64,000 bases of DNA, taken from assembly GCF_900105625.1 (NCBI RefSeq), contig NZ_FNSD01000001.1:1054001-1118000 (forward strand). The letters run 5' to 3'. The notes under the pieces are model-generated. The model was not told the origin of the DNA and did not search any database. It saw only the letters and a list, made by a program, of their open reading frames with translations. Made by a program: the position numbers and the translations under genes. The DNA is from Terriglobus roseus (GTDB lineage Bacteria; Acidobacteriota; Terriglobia; Terriglobales; Acidobacteriaceae). Shown here piece after piece: positions 53,099-62,152 of this stretch (within the stretch, counting starts at the first letter, position 1; every line of letters begins with the position of its first letter).

Positions 53099-54370
53099 AT
53101 GAAGTTTCTGAGCTATGCTCTTGCAGGCACCATCGCCCTTTCGTGCGGTCTTACCGCAGCTGCTACGACCCTCTGCGTAACAGTCAGTGGGGGCGGTTGC
53201 TATCACCACATCGGCGCTGCTATCGCTGCGGCAAACCCCGGCGACACTGTCGTGATTGTGCAAGGTACTTTCCACGAAGAAGTGATTATTAATAAGCCGC
53301 TATCGCTTACTTCAATTGACAATGGTGTCATCGATGCGAGTGGTTTTACCAACGGCGTGTTCATCGATGGGATGAGCAATCCCGGGCTCGCCTCAGTCCA
53401 TATCTCCAAACTGACGATCAAGAACGCCAAGCACGAGGGCGTCCTGGTGCTGAACGCGTCCTATGTGAGCGTGTCCGACAACACGGTGAAAAACAACAAC
53501 ACGTCACTCGCAGGTGGCAATTGCCCCGATCTGCCAACCTATGAACCAGGCGAAGCGCAAGACTGTGGTGAAGGCATCCACTTACAAGCGGTCGATCACA
53601 GTATCGTCACCAACAATACCGTCACAGGGAACGCCGGTGGCATTCTCATCTCCGACGACAGCGGCCCCACACACGACAACCTGATCAGCTTTAATGACGT
53701 GCACGACAATCCGAATGCCTGCGGCATCACCATGGCGTCGCACGTGCCCGCACCGAGCACGGGAGCAGCACTACCCTTCGGGGTTTATCACAACACGGTG
53801 TTCGGCAATCGCTCTCTGCGCAATGGTGCAGGCATCGGCGGTGGCGCGGGCTTTGGTATCTTCGCCTCGATCCCGGGGGCAAAGACGTATGGCAACGTGG
53901 TGGTAAGTAACTTCGCCAAGGACAATGGCCACCCCGGCATCGCCATGCACGCCCACGCACCGGAGCAGCAACTGAGTGACAACATGCTCGTGGGCAACAC
54001 GCTGATCGGCAACGGCGCCGACACGGGCGACGCAGCGACGGCGGCTCCCACAGGCATCAATGTGTTCTCCGGCGTTCCCACCACCAATGCCAGCGGCAAC
54101 ATTCTTTCGGCAAACACCATGCTGGACGAAGGGATCGATGTCGCCGTGAAGAATACCCAGGCTGTCACGGTGCAATTTAACAATCTGCTGGGCAAAGGCA
54201 TTGGCGTCGCCAACCTTGGTACGGGCGCCGTCGACGCAACCAACAACTGGTGGGGTTGCATCTTCGGACCAACACTTGCTCCAGCCATTTGTTCGAAGAC
54301 CTCGGGCGCGGTCTCCTCCTTGCCGTGGCTGCTACAACCAGCCAAGATCGAGCCTGGCTTCTGGAAATGA
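53099..54370 (+). CDS. secreted right-handed beta-helix protein
   Basis: A 423-residue exported protein. ATG 53099 has GAGG six bases upstream; the ATG two codons earlier overlaps this site. The signal peptide is MKFLSYALAGTIALSCGLTA. The mature start TLCVTVSGGGCYHHIGAAI and the IAAANPGDTVVIVQGTFHEE segment are typical of NosD/pectate-lyase-like solenoids. Repeating coils follow, marked by N-x-V/I steps (VSDNTVKNNNT, VTNNTVTGNAG, YGNVVVSNFAKDNG, LVGNTLIGNG). It ends with NNWWGCIFGP, common at the end of such folds. No catalytic residues could be assigned, so polysaccharide binding or cleavage is only a possibility. Confidence 0.85.
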   Translation: MKFLSYALAGTIALSCGLTAAATTLCVTVSGGGCYHHIGAAIAAANPGDTVVIVQGTFHEEVIINKPLSLTSIDNGVIDASGFTNGVFIDGMSNPGLASVHISKLTIKNAKHEGVLVLNASYVSVSDNTVKNNNTSLAGGNCPDLPTYEPGEAQDCGEGIHLQAVDHSIVTNNTVTGNAGGILISDDSGPTHDNLISFNDVHDNPNACGITMASHVPAPSTGAALPFGVYHNTVFGNRSLRNGAGIGGGAGFGIFASIPGAKTYGNVVVSNFAKDNGHPGIAMHAHAPEQQLSDNMLVGNTLIGNGADTGDAATAAPTGINVFSGVPTTNASGNILSANTMLDEGIDVAVKNTQAVTVQFNNLLGKGIGVANLGTGAVDATNNWWGCIFGPTLAPAICSKTSGAVSSLPWLLQPAKIEPGFWK

Positions 54371-54593
54371 GCAGATGCGGACTGGGTCGTTGCCAGCACC
54401 AATGCCGACTGCCGTCAGCCGTATTGGCCAGACTCCATGCTCTTCGGCGACTCGACTGGCGGAACGCGAGTGGCCGGCCGGAGCGCCTGGTCGCTCTCGC
54501 GCTTCAGCGAGCGCCATAGACAGTCCAGGCAAAGCGATTGCGGTATGCATGTTGCCTCAAAACGTGCGCCGAATCCGGCAAGGAGAGCAGGAC

Positions 54594-55544
54594 CTAGTTC
54601 AGCTTCTTTACTGAGACGGCCCGCACCCACAAATCGCCAGTGGCTTCGGATTCAATGCCGATCTTGCCTGAGCTTCGGAAGAACCGACTGTCGTTGTCGA
54701 TCATTTGTGTGACCATGTGTCCGTTAAGGAAGATCGACGTTGAGTGGCCGAGAGCGACAACGACAAACTGGTTCCAGTCATCCTTGTGAAACCAGGAGTC
54801 AAGTACGTCTTTAGTGGCAATTTGCGCGAGTGACTTCACACCGTCAGAATCTGCATAGAGCGCGTACCCGGGACGGGCGATGATGCCGCGGCCGCCCTGC
54901 TCGTAGTTCATACCGCTGAAGTTATTGTTACGGTCAAAGTCCACCTGTGGTCCGGCCATATCCCACTTAGCCTGGGACGCACGAGTTGGGGCGATACCAG
55001 GATTTGCGCAGGCGGGCGGACGTCCTGGAGCCATGCTGGTCCCTGCTTGCCCCGTAAAGCCGCTGGGTGGCACACCACCGGCAGGGCGTTGCCGAGCAGG
55101 AAAGCGGGTTCCCGCAGCAGCAGGGTCCGCAGCAATGTAGCTGCGGAATTGCATGCCACCGTTGATGTTGCCCGTACCCTTCATCTCATATTTCAATATG
55201 AAGTCGCCATACTCACCCGTGTCCGTAATTGCGTACACCGTTCCGGTGGGCTTCTCACAAGTAGCGGCGATGTGGATGGCCCCATCCTGGATATCCCAAA
55301 GCCCCTTATCGAAGTCCCATCCCTTCAGGCTTCCGTCGAATAGGGACGTAAATCCGTTATTGTCCGCGAAGTCAAAGGCCGCCGGGCCGCGTCGTGCAGG
55401 GCTTTGAGGTCCCGTACCCTGGGCCGTGGCTGGTGTAGCTGCAGTCTGGCCATTCGAGGCAGGTGTCTGCGCAATGGCGGACATCAGGCTCATGAGCAGC
55501 AGGCTTGTGCCAAGCATGACGCGGCGTTTTCCAAGCAAGTCCAT
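54594..55544 (-). CDS. secreted DUF1080 (3-keto-disaccharide hydrolase-like) protein
   Basis: A 316-residue exported protein. ATG 55544 has AGGAG nine bases upstream; upstream codons in frame are not protein-like. A signal segment (RRVMLGTSLLLMSLMSAIAQ) and an Ala/Thr/Pro linker precede the concanavalin-like DUF1080 fold: NNGFTSLFDGSLKGWDFDKG, YGDFILKYEMKGTGNINGGM, GPQVDFDRNNNFSGMNYEQG, WFHKDDWNQFVVVALGHSTS, IFLNGHMVTQMIDND, GKIGIESEATGDLWVR. Some relatives hydrolyse 3-keto-glycosides. A Pro/Gly-rich insert near 155-200 is unusual. It is the last gene of the operon starting at 59749. Confidence 0.83.
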   Translation of the reverse strand: MDLLGKRRVMLGTSLLLMSLMSAIAQTPASNGQTAATPATAQGTGPQSPARRGPAAFDFADNNGFTSLFDGSLKGWDFDKGLWDIQDGAIHIAATCEKPTGTVYAITDTGEYGDFILKYEMKGTGNINGGMQFRSYIAADPAAAGTRFPARQRPAGGVPPSGFTGQAGTSMAPGRPPACANPGIAPTRASQAKWDMAGPQVDFDRNNNFSGMNYEQGGRGIIARPGYALYADSDGVKSLAQIATKDVLDSWFHKDDWNQFVVVALGHSTSIFLNGHMVTQMIDNDSRFFRSSGKIGIESEATGDLWVRAVSVKKLN

Positions 55545-55601
55545 TGATCGTTTCTCCTGTTCGTGCCGGCGTGTTTCCAAAGTTCTACCCACTCCATGAG
55601 A

Positions 55602-56549
55602 TCAAAGGGGAAGCTTGAAGACACGATGGCCGTTAAGCCAGACAAGTTGGTGAAAGAGTTCCGGTGTGGTGTTCGCTTTCAGTGTTGTGAGCGTCTCGCG
55701 CGCAACGCACTTACCCGCGAGGCGGGCGGCGCCGGGATTACCCTGCTGCGAGATCCCCGCTCCATGTCCATCGCTGCAAGCGCAATCGCTGCCGAAGATC
55801 AGCTTGGTGCGATGCCGCCTCAGAAAGTCAGCGGTGAAAGACGGATCGCGAGTGAGAGCGTTGTTGCCAGAGTTAGCCGAGAGATCACCGAACAGGTTCG
55901 GATAATCCGAAAGCCACCGATCCGTGAGTCCGCCTCGGATGATTGGTGTACGAGGATAGTCGATGTCGTTCGCATAATCCGCACTGACGTTGGCCCAGAA
56001 GGCATCGCAGTGCCCGATGAACTTTGTCTTCGGGTATGCCTTCAGGATCTTGTCGAACCGTTTGAAGCCCGTGTTGAACACGCCTTCTGTGGGCGTATGC
56101 GGAACTTCCTGGAAGTGCAGCGTGATGGGAACGTTCAGTTCGGCAGCGGCGGCATAGATGCGACGCATCTCAGGGCCATCGGCTTCGACGTGATACTTGA
56201 TCTCTCCTATGCCGTGCGCTCCCGCTTTCACCGCGGTGGTGAATAACTGTACCGCCTCCGCAGCAGTAACATCGGTGCCCACTGCGTATCCTGCAAAGCG
56301 CGTTGGTTCCTGAGCGATGAAGCGCTTTGCGTCATCGGCGCTTTGCAATCGCGTAAGCAGATACGCAGCCTGACAGCCCGCGCCGTTGAGGTGAGCGAGA
56401 TTTGCTTCGATGGTCGGTCGCTGATGGAAGTGACAATCAAGAACGGGAGAGCCCCACTCCGACGCCGAACCGGTTGCCTGCGCATGCACTACGCGGGCAG
56501 TGGCTACTGTAATCATCGTGCCAACAAAAGATCTACGATCCATCTTCAT
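55602..56549 (-). CDS. exported amidohydrolase (Amidohydro_2, TIM barrel)
   Basis: A 315-residue metal-dependent hydrolase or decarboxylase type. The Tat-like start is MKMDRRSFVGTMITVATARV, cut near VHAQ. The metal ligands of the family are visible: His-x-His in LDCHFHQRP (near 38-43), Lys/His in IGEIKYHVE, His in PITLHFQEVPH, His in FIGHCDAFW and Asp in FGSDCACSDG. It lies 24 bases behind the carboxylesterase and 57 bases ahead of DUF1080. Possible roles include ring-cleavage products or lactone opening. The substrate is unknown. Confidence 0.82.
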   Translation of the reverse strand: MKMDRRSFVGTMITVATARVVHAQATGSASEWGSPVLDCHFHQRPTIEANLAHLNGAGCQAAYLLTRLQSADDAKRFIAQEPTRFAGYAVGTDVTAAEAVQLFTTAVKAGAHGIGEIKYHVEADGPEMRRIYAAAAELNVPITLHFQEVPHTPTEGVFNTGFKRFDKILKAYPKTKFIGHCDAFWANVSADYANDIDYPRTPIIRGGLTDRWLSDYPNLFGDLSANSGNNALTRDPSFTADFLRRHRTKLIFGSDCACSDGHGAGISQQGNPGAARLAGKCVARETLTTLKANTTPELFHQLVWLNGHRVFKLPL

Positions 56550-56573
56550 GGGATCTTCTTTCCAATGACTTTT

Positions 56574-58289
56574 CTACGTTTTCGTTACTGCGTCGATTCG
56601 ATCCCACACCTTGCGTTCCAAGGGATCCGGGTCGTTGATGACCTTACACTCCGCGTCGATCATCATGGTCGGACGCGCCTTATCGTTGTAAGCCGGCCAT
56701 GCGGGTTGTCCCTTTGCAGACGGGTGGCCCGTGCGGGCAAACGTACTCCAGAACTCGCTCATGTTGTGCGCTGCCTGCACACTGCTCGGGCTGGTGTCGC
56801 CCATCGGACTGCCGGCCTGCGGAGTTGCCGCGTTGGCCGGGCGTGGCTGCACGTTGTTGAACTTGTAGGCAATCTCTGCCGCGTGTGCAGCGCCCATCTT
56901 GTGCTGCGTGCCGGGGATCAACCGATCGGACTCATGCCGGAAGACGTACATGTATACGGGAGCTCCGTGCTGCGCGAACTTGCGTTCTGCAATCGTCCGC
57001 TCGCCGATACCTGCGAAGCGAGCCGTGGTAATCGCAACGTACAAGTCCGCCGGTGAAGCTTCCGGCCGGCTCATCTTATACGCCTCTAAAACCGGACCTG
57101 CATTTTCGCCCAGGTCTTTCTCCAACCGCGCGCGAAGCGCAGCATCATCCATCTCGTAGATGTCTGTAGAGCGGCTTTGCGCAAAGAAGAAGTTCATCTC
57201 ATCGTGGTTGTAACCCACGATGAGCGGCTTGCTCCTGGAGATGTCCGGAGCCTTGGGGTCGAACGGATGATTGGGCAGAATGACACCGTCCAGGACCGGA
57301 CCGAACCCACCGGGGACCGGGTTGCCCGTCATGCCTTTGCTACCGCCGCCCTGGGTCAGTGGTCCCGAGCGCTGCTTCCCCAGTTCCACCTGCACTTCGA
57401 CCAGCTTCTCTGCGGGCACGTCCAACAGCTTCCGCCAGTCGGCCTTTTCGATTCCCAGTTGCTTCAACACCATGAGCGTTGTTTCCGCAGCCGAATCGCG
57501 TGGGTAGATGCGGATGCCCGGACCACTCTCAATAGAAGCTTTGTTGAAGTATGGCGCCGCAGAAGGCATCGCGTAGAGCGCCGAGGTCTTGCCACCACCG
57601 CCGCTTTCGCCAAAAATCATGACGTTGTTTGGATCTCCGCCAAACGCAGCGATGTTGTCATGCACCCACTTCAGTCCGTCGCGAATGTCCGTGACACCCT
57701 GGTTGCCGGTATATTCCACCCCGCCGAGATCGCCAAGATAGAGATAGCCCATCAGGCCAAGGCGATGATTCGTAGCGACGACCACCACATCCCAGGTCCG
57801 TGCGAGATTGCCTCCATCCTGGTAGCTCGCGCCACCAGACCCTGTGGTGAAGCCACCGCCGTGGCTGTAAAACATGACCGGGCGCTTGCGGCCATCTGCC
57901 GCCGGCGTCCATACATTCAGGAAGAGACACTCCTCAGATGGTGCAGGTTCGTTACCGCGCGACGTGCGTCCCGGTTGGAGCGATGGCGCTCCGAGCTGTA
58001 CTGCGTCGCGCACTCCCTCCCAGGGCGACAGAGGTGGGGCTGCTTTGAACCGGTTGGCACCCGAGACCGAACCTGCATACGGGATGCCTCGAAACGTCGT
58101 AAGTTTGTTCCCTTGCATTCCGCGCAGTCGACCGTAGACGGTCTTTACTTCAACGGTCGAGGGAGCAGTGTCTACTGCTTGAGCCGCAGCTTTGGCAAGG
58201 GCTGACGTTGCCAGCAACGCCGCGGAAGCTTGCGTCAGGAACTGGCGACGATTGATGCTGTCTGGATGAAAACCTCTAGTGAATGTCAC
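56574..58289 (-). CDS. exported type-B carboxylesterase
   Basis: A 571-residue alpha/beta-hydrolase. A Tat-type signal (SINRRQFLTQASAALLATSA) ends near AAAQA. The catalytic layout is typical: oxyanion HGGGF (143-147), EECLFLNVWTP, nucleophile elbow GESGG with Ser229 in MIFGESGGGGKTSAL, and a probable catalytic His in MGAAHAAEIAYKFN. Ester bonds of a glycan, glycolipid or plant acyl compound are plausible targets. It lies 53 bases after the ceramidase-like gene. Confidence 0.88.
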   Translation of the reverse strand: MTFTRGFHPDSINRRQFLTQASAALLATSALAKAAAQAVDTAPSTVEVKTVYGRLRGMQGNKLTTFRGIPYAGSVSGANRFKAAPPLSPWEGVRDAVQLGAPSLQPGRTSRGNEPAPSEECLFLNVWTPAADGRKRPVMFYSHGGGFTTGSGGASYQDGGNLARTWDVVVVATNHRLGLMGYLYLGDLGGVEYTGNQGVTDIRDGLKWVHDNIAAFGGDPNNVMIFGESGGGGKTSALYAMPSAAPYFNKASIESGPGIRIYPRDSAAETTLMVLKQLGIEKADWRKLLDVPAEKLVEVQVELGKQRSGPLTQGGGSKGMTGNPVPGGFGPVLDGVILPNHPFDPKAPDISRSKPLIVGYNHDEMNFFFAQSRSTDIYEMDDAALRARLEKDLGENAGPVLEAYKMSRPEASPADLYVAITTARFAGIGERTIAERKFAQHGAPVYMYVFRHESDRLIPGTQHKMGAAHAAEIAYKFNNVQPRPANAATPQAGSPMGDTSPSSVQAAHNMSEFWSTFARTGHPSAKGQPAWPAYNDKARPTMMIDAECKVINDPDPLERKVWDRIDAVTKT

Positions 58290-58342
58290 GGTCCTGTCTT
58301 CCTCATCGGCTTGACTATTGCAATTGGAGGGTTGTGAATGCC

Positions 58343-59749
58343 TTATTCCCCGGACTTCTTCATCAACGAAATCGCCGCATCGACGATCTTGTCTTCAGCG
58401 CAGCCCGGCTTTAGCCTCGACCCGATCACCTGGAAAGAAAGATGGCTGTATGCATCGTCGGAGTAGATATAACCGGAGTTAGCCCCTCCATTCGTCAGGG
58501 TAGAGATGATGACCTTGCTGGCCGGTGCGTACTGCTTCAGCTTGAGCCCGATGTTTGTGTAGACCTCTCCGTTGACACCCGTAACGTAGATGTCGCCGAT
58601 GCGAAGCAAGCTGACTTTCAGGTTTACGTCCGCACCGTCTTTGTAAGGCGGCATGGCATTCTCGCGGACCGGATTCTCCCGATCCTGCCGATCACGACCG
58701 GGACAAGTGAAGTCTGACTGGCCACCCCAGATGCGCGCATTCGCCGTGGGATGGATATCATGCCGCATCAAGTAAAGGGTCTTCTCTGCCAGAAGCGTGC
58801 CCATCATGGTCACATCCGCGCTCACGCGATCGATCGCCCGGTGGTAGCCCGCAAGATTCTCCGCTGCTACCTCCTTCATACCGGAGTTCGCCGTGGCGGC
58901 ATTGAAGCCGGGAGCAGCGGACGGCGGTGGCGGCGGTGGAGCGCCAATCTTCTCCGTGAAGTTTTCCGCACCGTTGCGTGTCGAAGAGAGGAAGTTTTCC
59001 TTGAGCGCGGGGTTCTGGTCGCCGGATGTCCCCTGCGTAAAGAGGGCGACCGTCTTGCCATCAAAGTGGGACTCAAGAGCGCGTGATGCCTCCCCCGGGA
59101 AGTCGGCGCTGATCACGCCGGAGAGGTAGAAGTTGATCGGGTGCATGGCGTAATTGATGTACACCGCAATGGGCACGAAGTCCGCGCCAATGAACTCGAC
59201 CACCGAGAGTGTCTTGTCTGAGACGCCCTGGGGGTTGGGTTCTTGTCTCCACTCCAGCTTGCTGTTGAACAGGTCGCGATTCACATTCAAGTCGACGGTC
59301 GTCCGCCCGTAGCCCACCGTCGCGGGGGCCAGCTTCGCCTTGGCGTCGGTCGCGGACTTCACGATGGCATCCACAATGGTCTGCGTGCCGGGATTCCCGG
59401 AAAGACCGTTGGTCGATCCGCTGTGCGTGTGCGTTGCGGAGATGAGGATGTTGCTCGCCGGGCATCCGGTCGCCGCCGCAACTTTCGGCACAGCAGCGGT
59501 ATAGGCATCCAGCCGGACGGCACCCTGGTCCATCGCAACAATGGCTGCGCAGGTTTCGCCCGACGCAACGACAATGGCTCGCACAAAGAGGTGATCGCGA
59601 ATGCTATCGGTCTTGACCGTGAGGTCCGTAGGCTTCGGTGTAATGTCGACCATCGCCGCACCTGCGCGTAGTGTGGGCGTCTGAGCGAAGGAGAGACTGG
59701 CGGCGAGCGGTAGGGTGGCTGCGAGTAACTTCAGCGAGCGGGTATGCAT
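58343..59749 (-). CDS. secreted neutral/alkaline ceramidase-like hydrolase
   Basis: A 468-residue exported protein. ATG 59749 is preferred; the frame upstream to 59896 is not protein-like. The signal peptide (LKLLAATLPLAASLSFAQT) is followed by a neutral-ceramidase N-domain: AGAAMVDITPKP, FVRAIVVASGETCAAIVAMD, the zinc-type SATHTHSG motif, and AVYINYAMHPINFYL. SGDQNPA and a polyproline loop lie in the middle. True bacterial ceramidases are about 650 residues and have a C-terminal Ig-like domain that is missing here, so amidase or another acyl-amide activity is possible. It is the first gene of the four-enzyme operon. Confidence 0.82.
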   Translation of the reverse strand: MHTRSLKLLAATLPLAASLSFAQTPTLRAGAAMVDITPKPTDLTVKTDSIRDHLFVRAIVVASGETCAAIVAMDQGAVRLDAYTAAVPKVAAATGCPASNILISATHTHSGSTNGLSGNPGTQTIVDAIVKSATDAKAKLAPATVGYGRTTVDLNVNRDLFNSKLEWRQEPNPQGVSDKTLSVVEFIGADFVPIAVYINYAMHPINFYLSGVISADFPGEASRALESHFDGKTVALFTQGTSGDQNPALKENFLSSTRNGAENFTEKIGAPPPPPPSAAPGFNAATANSGMKEVAAENLAGYHRAIDRVSADVTMMGTLLAEKTLYLMRHDIHPTANARIWGGQSDFTCPGRDRQDRENPVRENAMPPYKDGADVNLKVSLLRIGDIYVTGVNGEVYTNIGLKLKQYAPASKVIISTLTNGGANSGYIYSDDAYSHLSFQVIGSRLKPGCAEDKIVDAAISLMKKSGE

Positions 59750-59867
59750 GCGATGAGGGCCTCTCAAAGAGAACGCTCGCAGGGAATCCAAAACTCGGCG
59801 AAAGTTATGGATACGCCCTTGCAAGTTTCGCAAGCCTAATCGCGATGCATTCTGTCGGAAAGGTTCT

Positions 59868-59889
59868 GTTCCGGTAACGTACCTGTAAT
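59868..59889 (-). promoter_or_regulatory. 11-bp tandem repeat upstream of the four-enzyme operon
   Basis: On the minus strand ATTACAGGTAC is followed directly by GTTACCGGAAC, eight of eleven bases the same. The plus strand at 59871-59881 reads CCGGTAACGTA, identical to a stretch ahead of receptor 4. It lies between the end of regulator C and the start of the ceramidase-like gene, so it is a candidate site for regulator C. Confidence 0.5.
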
Positions 59890-59928
59890 TTCTCAATGGA
59901 TTGTTAGAGATAGCTCCCTAACAATCAC

Positions 59929-61155
59929 TTACCAGAATGCAGCACGGACAATACTCGTGTGACCGGGCACCCCACCGACGACGTCGGTTCCGAGCACCAG
60001 TTCGAAGTTGCCGCCCTTCCAGCCCCTGGGAGCAAGATGCACAATCTCGGCCGTTCGCTCCTGCGCACTCACATAGTCAGCGGCGGCCTGGGTGCTCATC
60101 GGTCCCACACCCGCGACGACAAGCACAGGGCCATCCGTCACCTGCGATTGGAACCGTGCGACCACGCTGTAATCGACAAAGATCTTGTCCCGGGGTAATG
60201 AGAAGTCAACGGTCCCCACACGGCTCCCCGTCGCTCGTTCCACGATGCACTTACAGTCGAGCGGACCAAAGCGGAATGGCAATTCCTGCGTCATCCGAAG
60301 AGCCCAATTGTTGTTGTATGCCCCAAACAGAATGACCGGGCGGTTCTGCAGGTCCGCGAGCGTGATCCGAGTGGCCTCCCGCAGACTGCAGCTGCCGCCG
60401 ACCCTCGTAAGAGCCGAGCAAACGGCAACGGCAGAGGTAGCCCCCTCGATCGTCACGGCATCATCGGATCGGAAGATGTCCTGACCGAGCGGCAATGTCA
60501 CGGATTGCGTTGCGTCCGCCTGGGGTAACTGGCCAAGCACCACGATCGTCGGGCTGGGAGCGCTAATCCCGCGGAAAAAGGGTGAGACCGTCCTTGCGCG
60601 CCAATAAGCACCTCCGATCAGGCCGACTACCAGGAAGCCGAGGACTCCGACGATCAGAGAAAAACGCGAGCGGCTCATCATCCGAGGACTTCCGGCGACA
60701 GGAGGATCCGCGGGTTGCGACAAGACTGGCGGTGCCGCCGAAATCAGCGGAGGGACTTCTGCGGCGCGTGACTGAGACGATTCAATCTCTGCGAATCGGA
60801 ACTCCACGCAGTAGCTGCCAAGCGGCAGAGAAATCCGGACAGCGCTGTTTTGCGCAAGCGATGCGTAGTGTTGCGCGAGCCGTTTCCGAACCTCGCCAGC
60901 CGCCATCCGCACCACCGGATCGGCGCTGGTTTCGTAGCCAGGCTCGCGTCCGAACACATCCACTCCAAGCTGGCGCTCGCGTAACTGTTCCACCTGTCCC
61001 GAAAGTGTCATCCGGACACAGTGCTCCAACATGAGCGAAAATCGTCGGCTACTGCGAAACGGACTGTTGGCAAGAATGGATCCAAGCTCCACCAGGATCG
61101 CTTGCTCTTGCTCTTTAGAAAACTTCTCGCACGGTGTTGAAAGCTGACTGGGCAT
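59929..61155 (-). CDS. membrane-anchored winged-helix regulator C
   Basis: A 408-residue relative of regulators A and B. Residues about 15-122 have the shared DNA-binding-like domain (LGSILANSPFRSSRRFSLML; LRERQLGVDVFGREPGYETS; DPVVRMAAGEVRKRLAQHY; VRISLPLGSYCVEF). One membrane helix spans about 165-185. The outer domain matches B: PVILFGAYNNNWALRMTQEL, FVDYSVVARFQSQVTDGPVL, STQAAADYVSAQ and NFELVLGTDVV near the end. It sits upstream of the four-enzyme operon on the same strand, with a tandem 11-bp repeat between them, and downstream of a LytS/LytTR pair. Confidence 0.78.
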   Translation of the reverse strand: MPSQLSTPCEKFSKEQEQAILVELGSILANSPFRSSRRFSLMLEHCVRMTLSGQVEQLRERQLGVDVFGREPGYETSADPVVRMAAGEVRKRLAQHYASLAQNSAVRISLPLGSYCVEFRFAEIESSQSRAAEVPPLISAAPPVLSQPADPPVAGSPRMMSRSRFSLIVGVLGFLVVGLIGGAYWRARTVSPFFRGISAPSPTIVVLGQLPQADATQSVTLPLGQDIFRSDDAVTIEGATSAVAVCSALTRVGGSCSLREATRITLADLQNRPVILFGAYNNNWALRMTQELPFRFGPLDCKCIVERATGSRVGTVDFSLPRDKIFVDYSVVARFQSQVTDGPVLVVAGVGPMSTQAAADYVSAQERTAEIVHLAPRGWKGGNFELVLGTDVVGGVPGHTSIVRAAFW

Positions 61156-61408
61156 GGTCTTTAGTCCGTGCCGATTCTACCGCTTGTGCAACGTAATTCT
61201 TGGACGATCGAGGCGCGTTGCAATCAGACCCCGGGGTTGACAGGACCGAGTTCAAGTCGCGCCACACGGGCGAGCGAGACTGCCAGTGGTCACGATTCGC
61301 AGATGGCTTTCAACGGCAGTATGAGTCCGTATTCCGCGACATCCTGGGCGCAGCTTATGTATGTGACTCGCCAACCGGGGACGACGTCCGTGAAATTTGA
61401 ACTTCTTT

Positions 61409-62152
61409 TCAGCTCCGTATCAGTTTCTGTATGCCGTCGCGATACTGCCGTCCCGTGCCAAAGCGAGTTCCGTCACTGAGCTCAAGTTCGTAGACGCCAC
61501 CTGCCACCGGAAACAATGCTGCAACGCGTGAGAGATTCACGATGCGTTGGCGGTGGATACGTAAGAACCGCTGCGGATCCAGGCGGTGTTCCAGGCCTGA
61601 CAGCGTTTCGCCCAGTACAAAGGTCTTTGCCCCGCAGTGGAGCACCGCATAGTTGTTTGCCGATTCGATCCAGTCGATGGAGTCGACCGGGACAAGATCG
61701 ATGCGCTCCTCGTTCCGAACGACGAGTCGTTGTAGCCAAGGTGCTGCGTGATTGCTGAGGAGGCTCTCCAGCCGATGGAGCATGGAAGCAGGTTGTGTAA
61801 GTTGCGACTGCACCTTCTCGATGCTGGCGCGAAGCCGAAGATCGTCAAACGGCTTGAGCAGGTAATCGACGGCGCTGCATTCGAAGGCCTGAACTGCGTA
61901 TTGGTCGTACGCCGTAATGAAGATAACCGCCGGCATGGCCGCCGGGCCGATGGTTCGCACAACATCGAATCCGGTCCCATCCGGCAATTGAATGTCGAGC
62001 AGCACCAGGTCGATCTTCATACGCTGAAGGGCATCGACAGCTTCCGCAACGGAGCCGCACTCGCCCGCCACCTCCACTTGCGGGATCGCCCGGACATCGT
62101 CGCGGATGCCGGACCGGATGAGGTGCTCGTCTTCAACGATCAGCAGTCGCAC
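61409..62152 (-). CDS. LytTR-family response regulator
   Basis: A 247-residue regulator. Receiver: LLIVEDEHLIRSG, phospho-acceptor Asp53 in VLLDIQLPDGTGF, Thr in FITAYDQYAV, Lys in DYLLKPFDD. A LytTR DNA-binding domain (about 140-245: LVVRNEERIDLVPVDSIDWI; ANNYAVLHCGAKTFVLGETL; FLRIHRQRIVNLSRV) recognises DNA through beta-strand loops. The start is GTG at 62152 with GGGAGGAG five bases upstream, inside the end of the kinase gene (20-base overlap), so the two are translationally coupled. Confidence 0.93.
   Translation of the reverse strand: MRLLIVEDEHLIRSGIRDDVRAIPQVEVAGECGSVAEAVDALQRMKIDLVLLDIQLPDGTGFDVVRTIGPAAMPAVIFITAYDQYAVQAFECSAVDYLLKPFDDLRLRASIEKVQSQLTQPASMLHRLESLLSNHAAPWLQRLVVRNEERIDLVPVDSIDWIESANNYAVLHCGAKTFVLGETLSGLEHRLDPQRFLRIHRQRIVNLSRVAALFPVAGGVYELELSDGTRFGTGRQYRDGIQKLIRS

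Noticed and set aside
54371-54593. GC-rich short inverted repeats after the beta-helix gene
   Set aside because: The stems are imperfect and can be drawn in several ways; they do not support a specific terminator.
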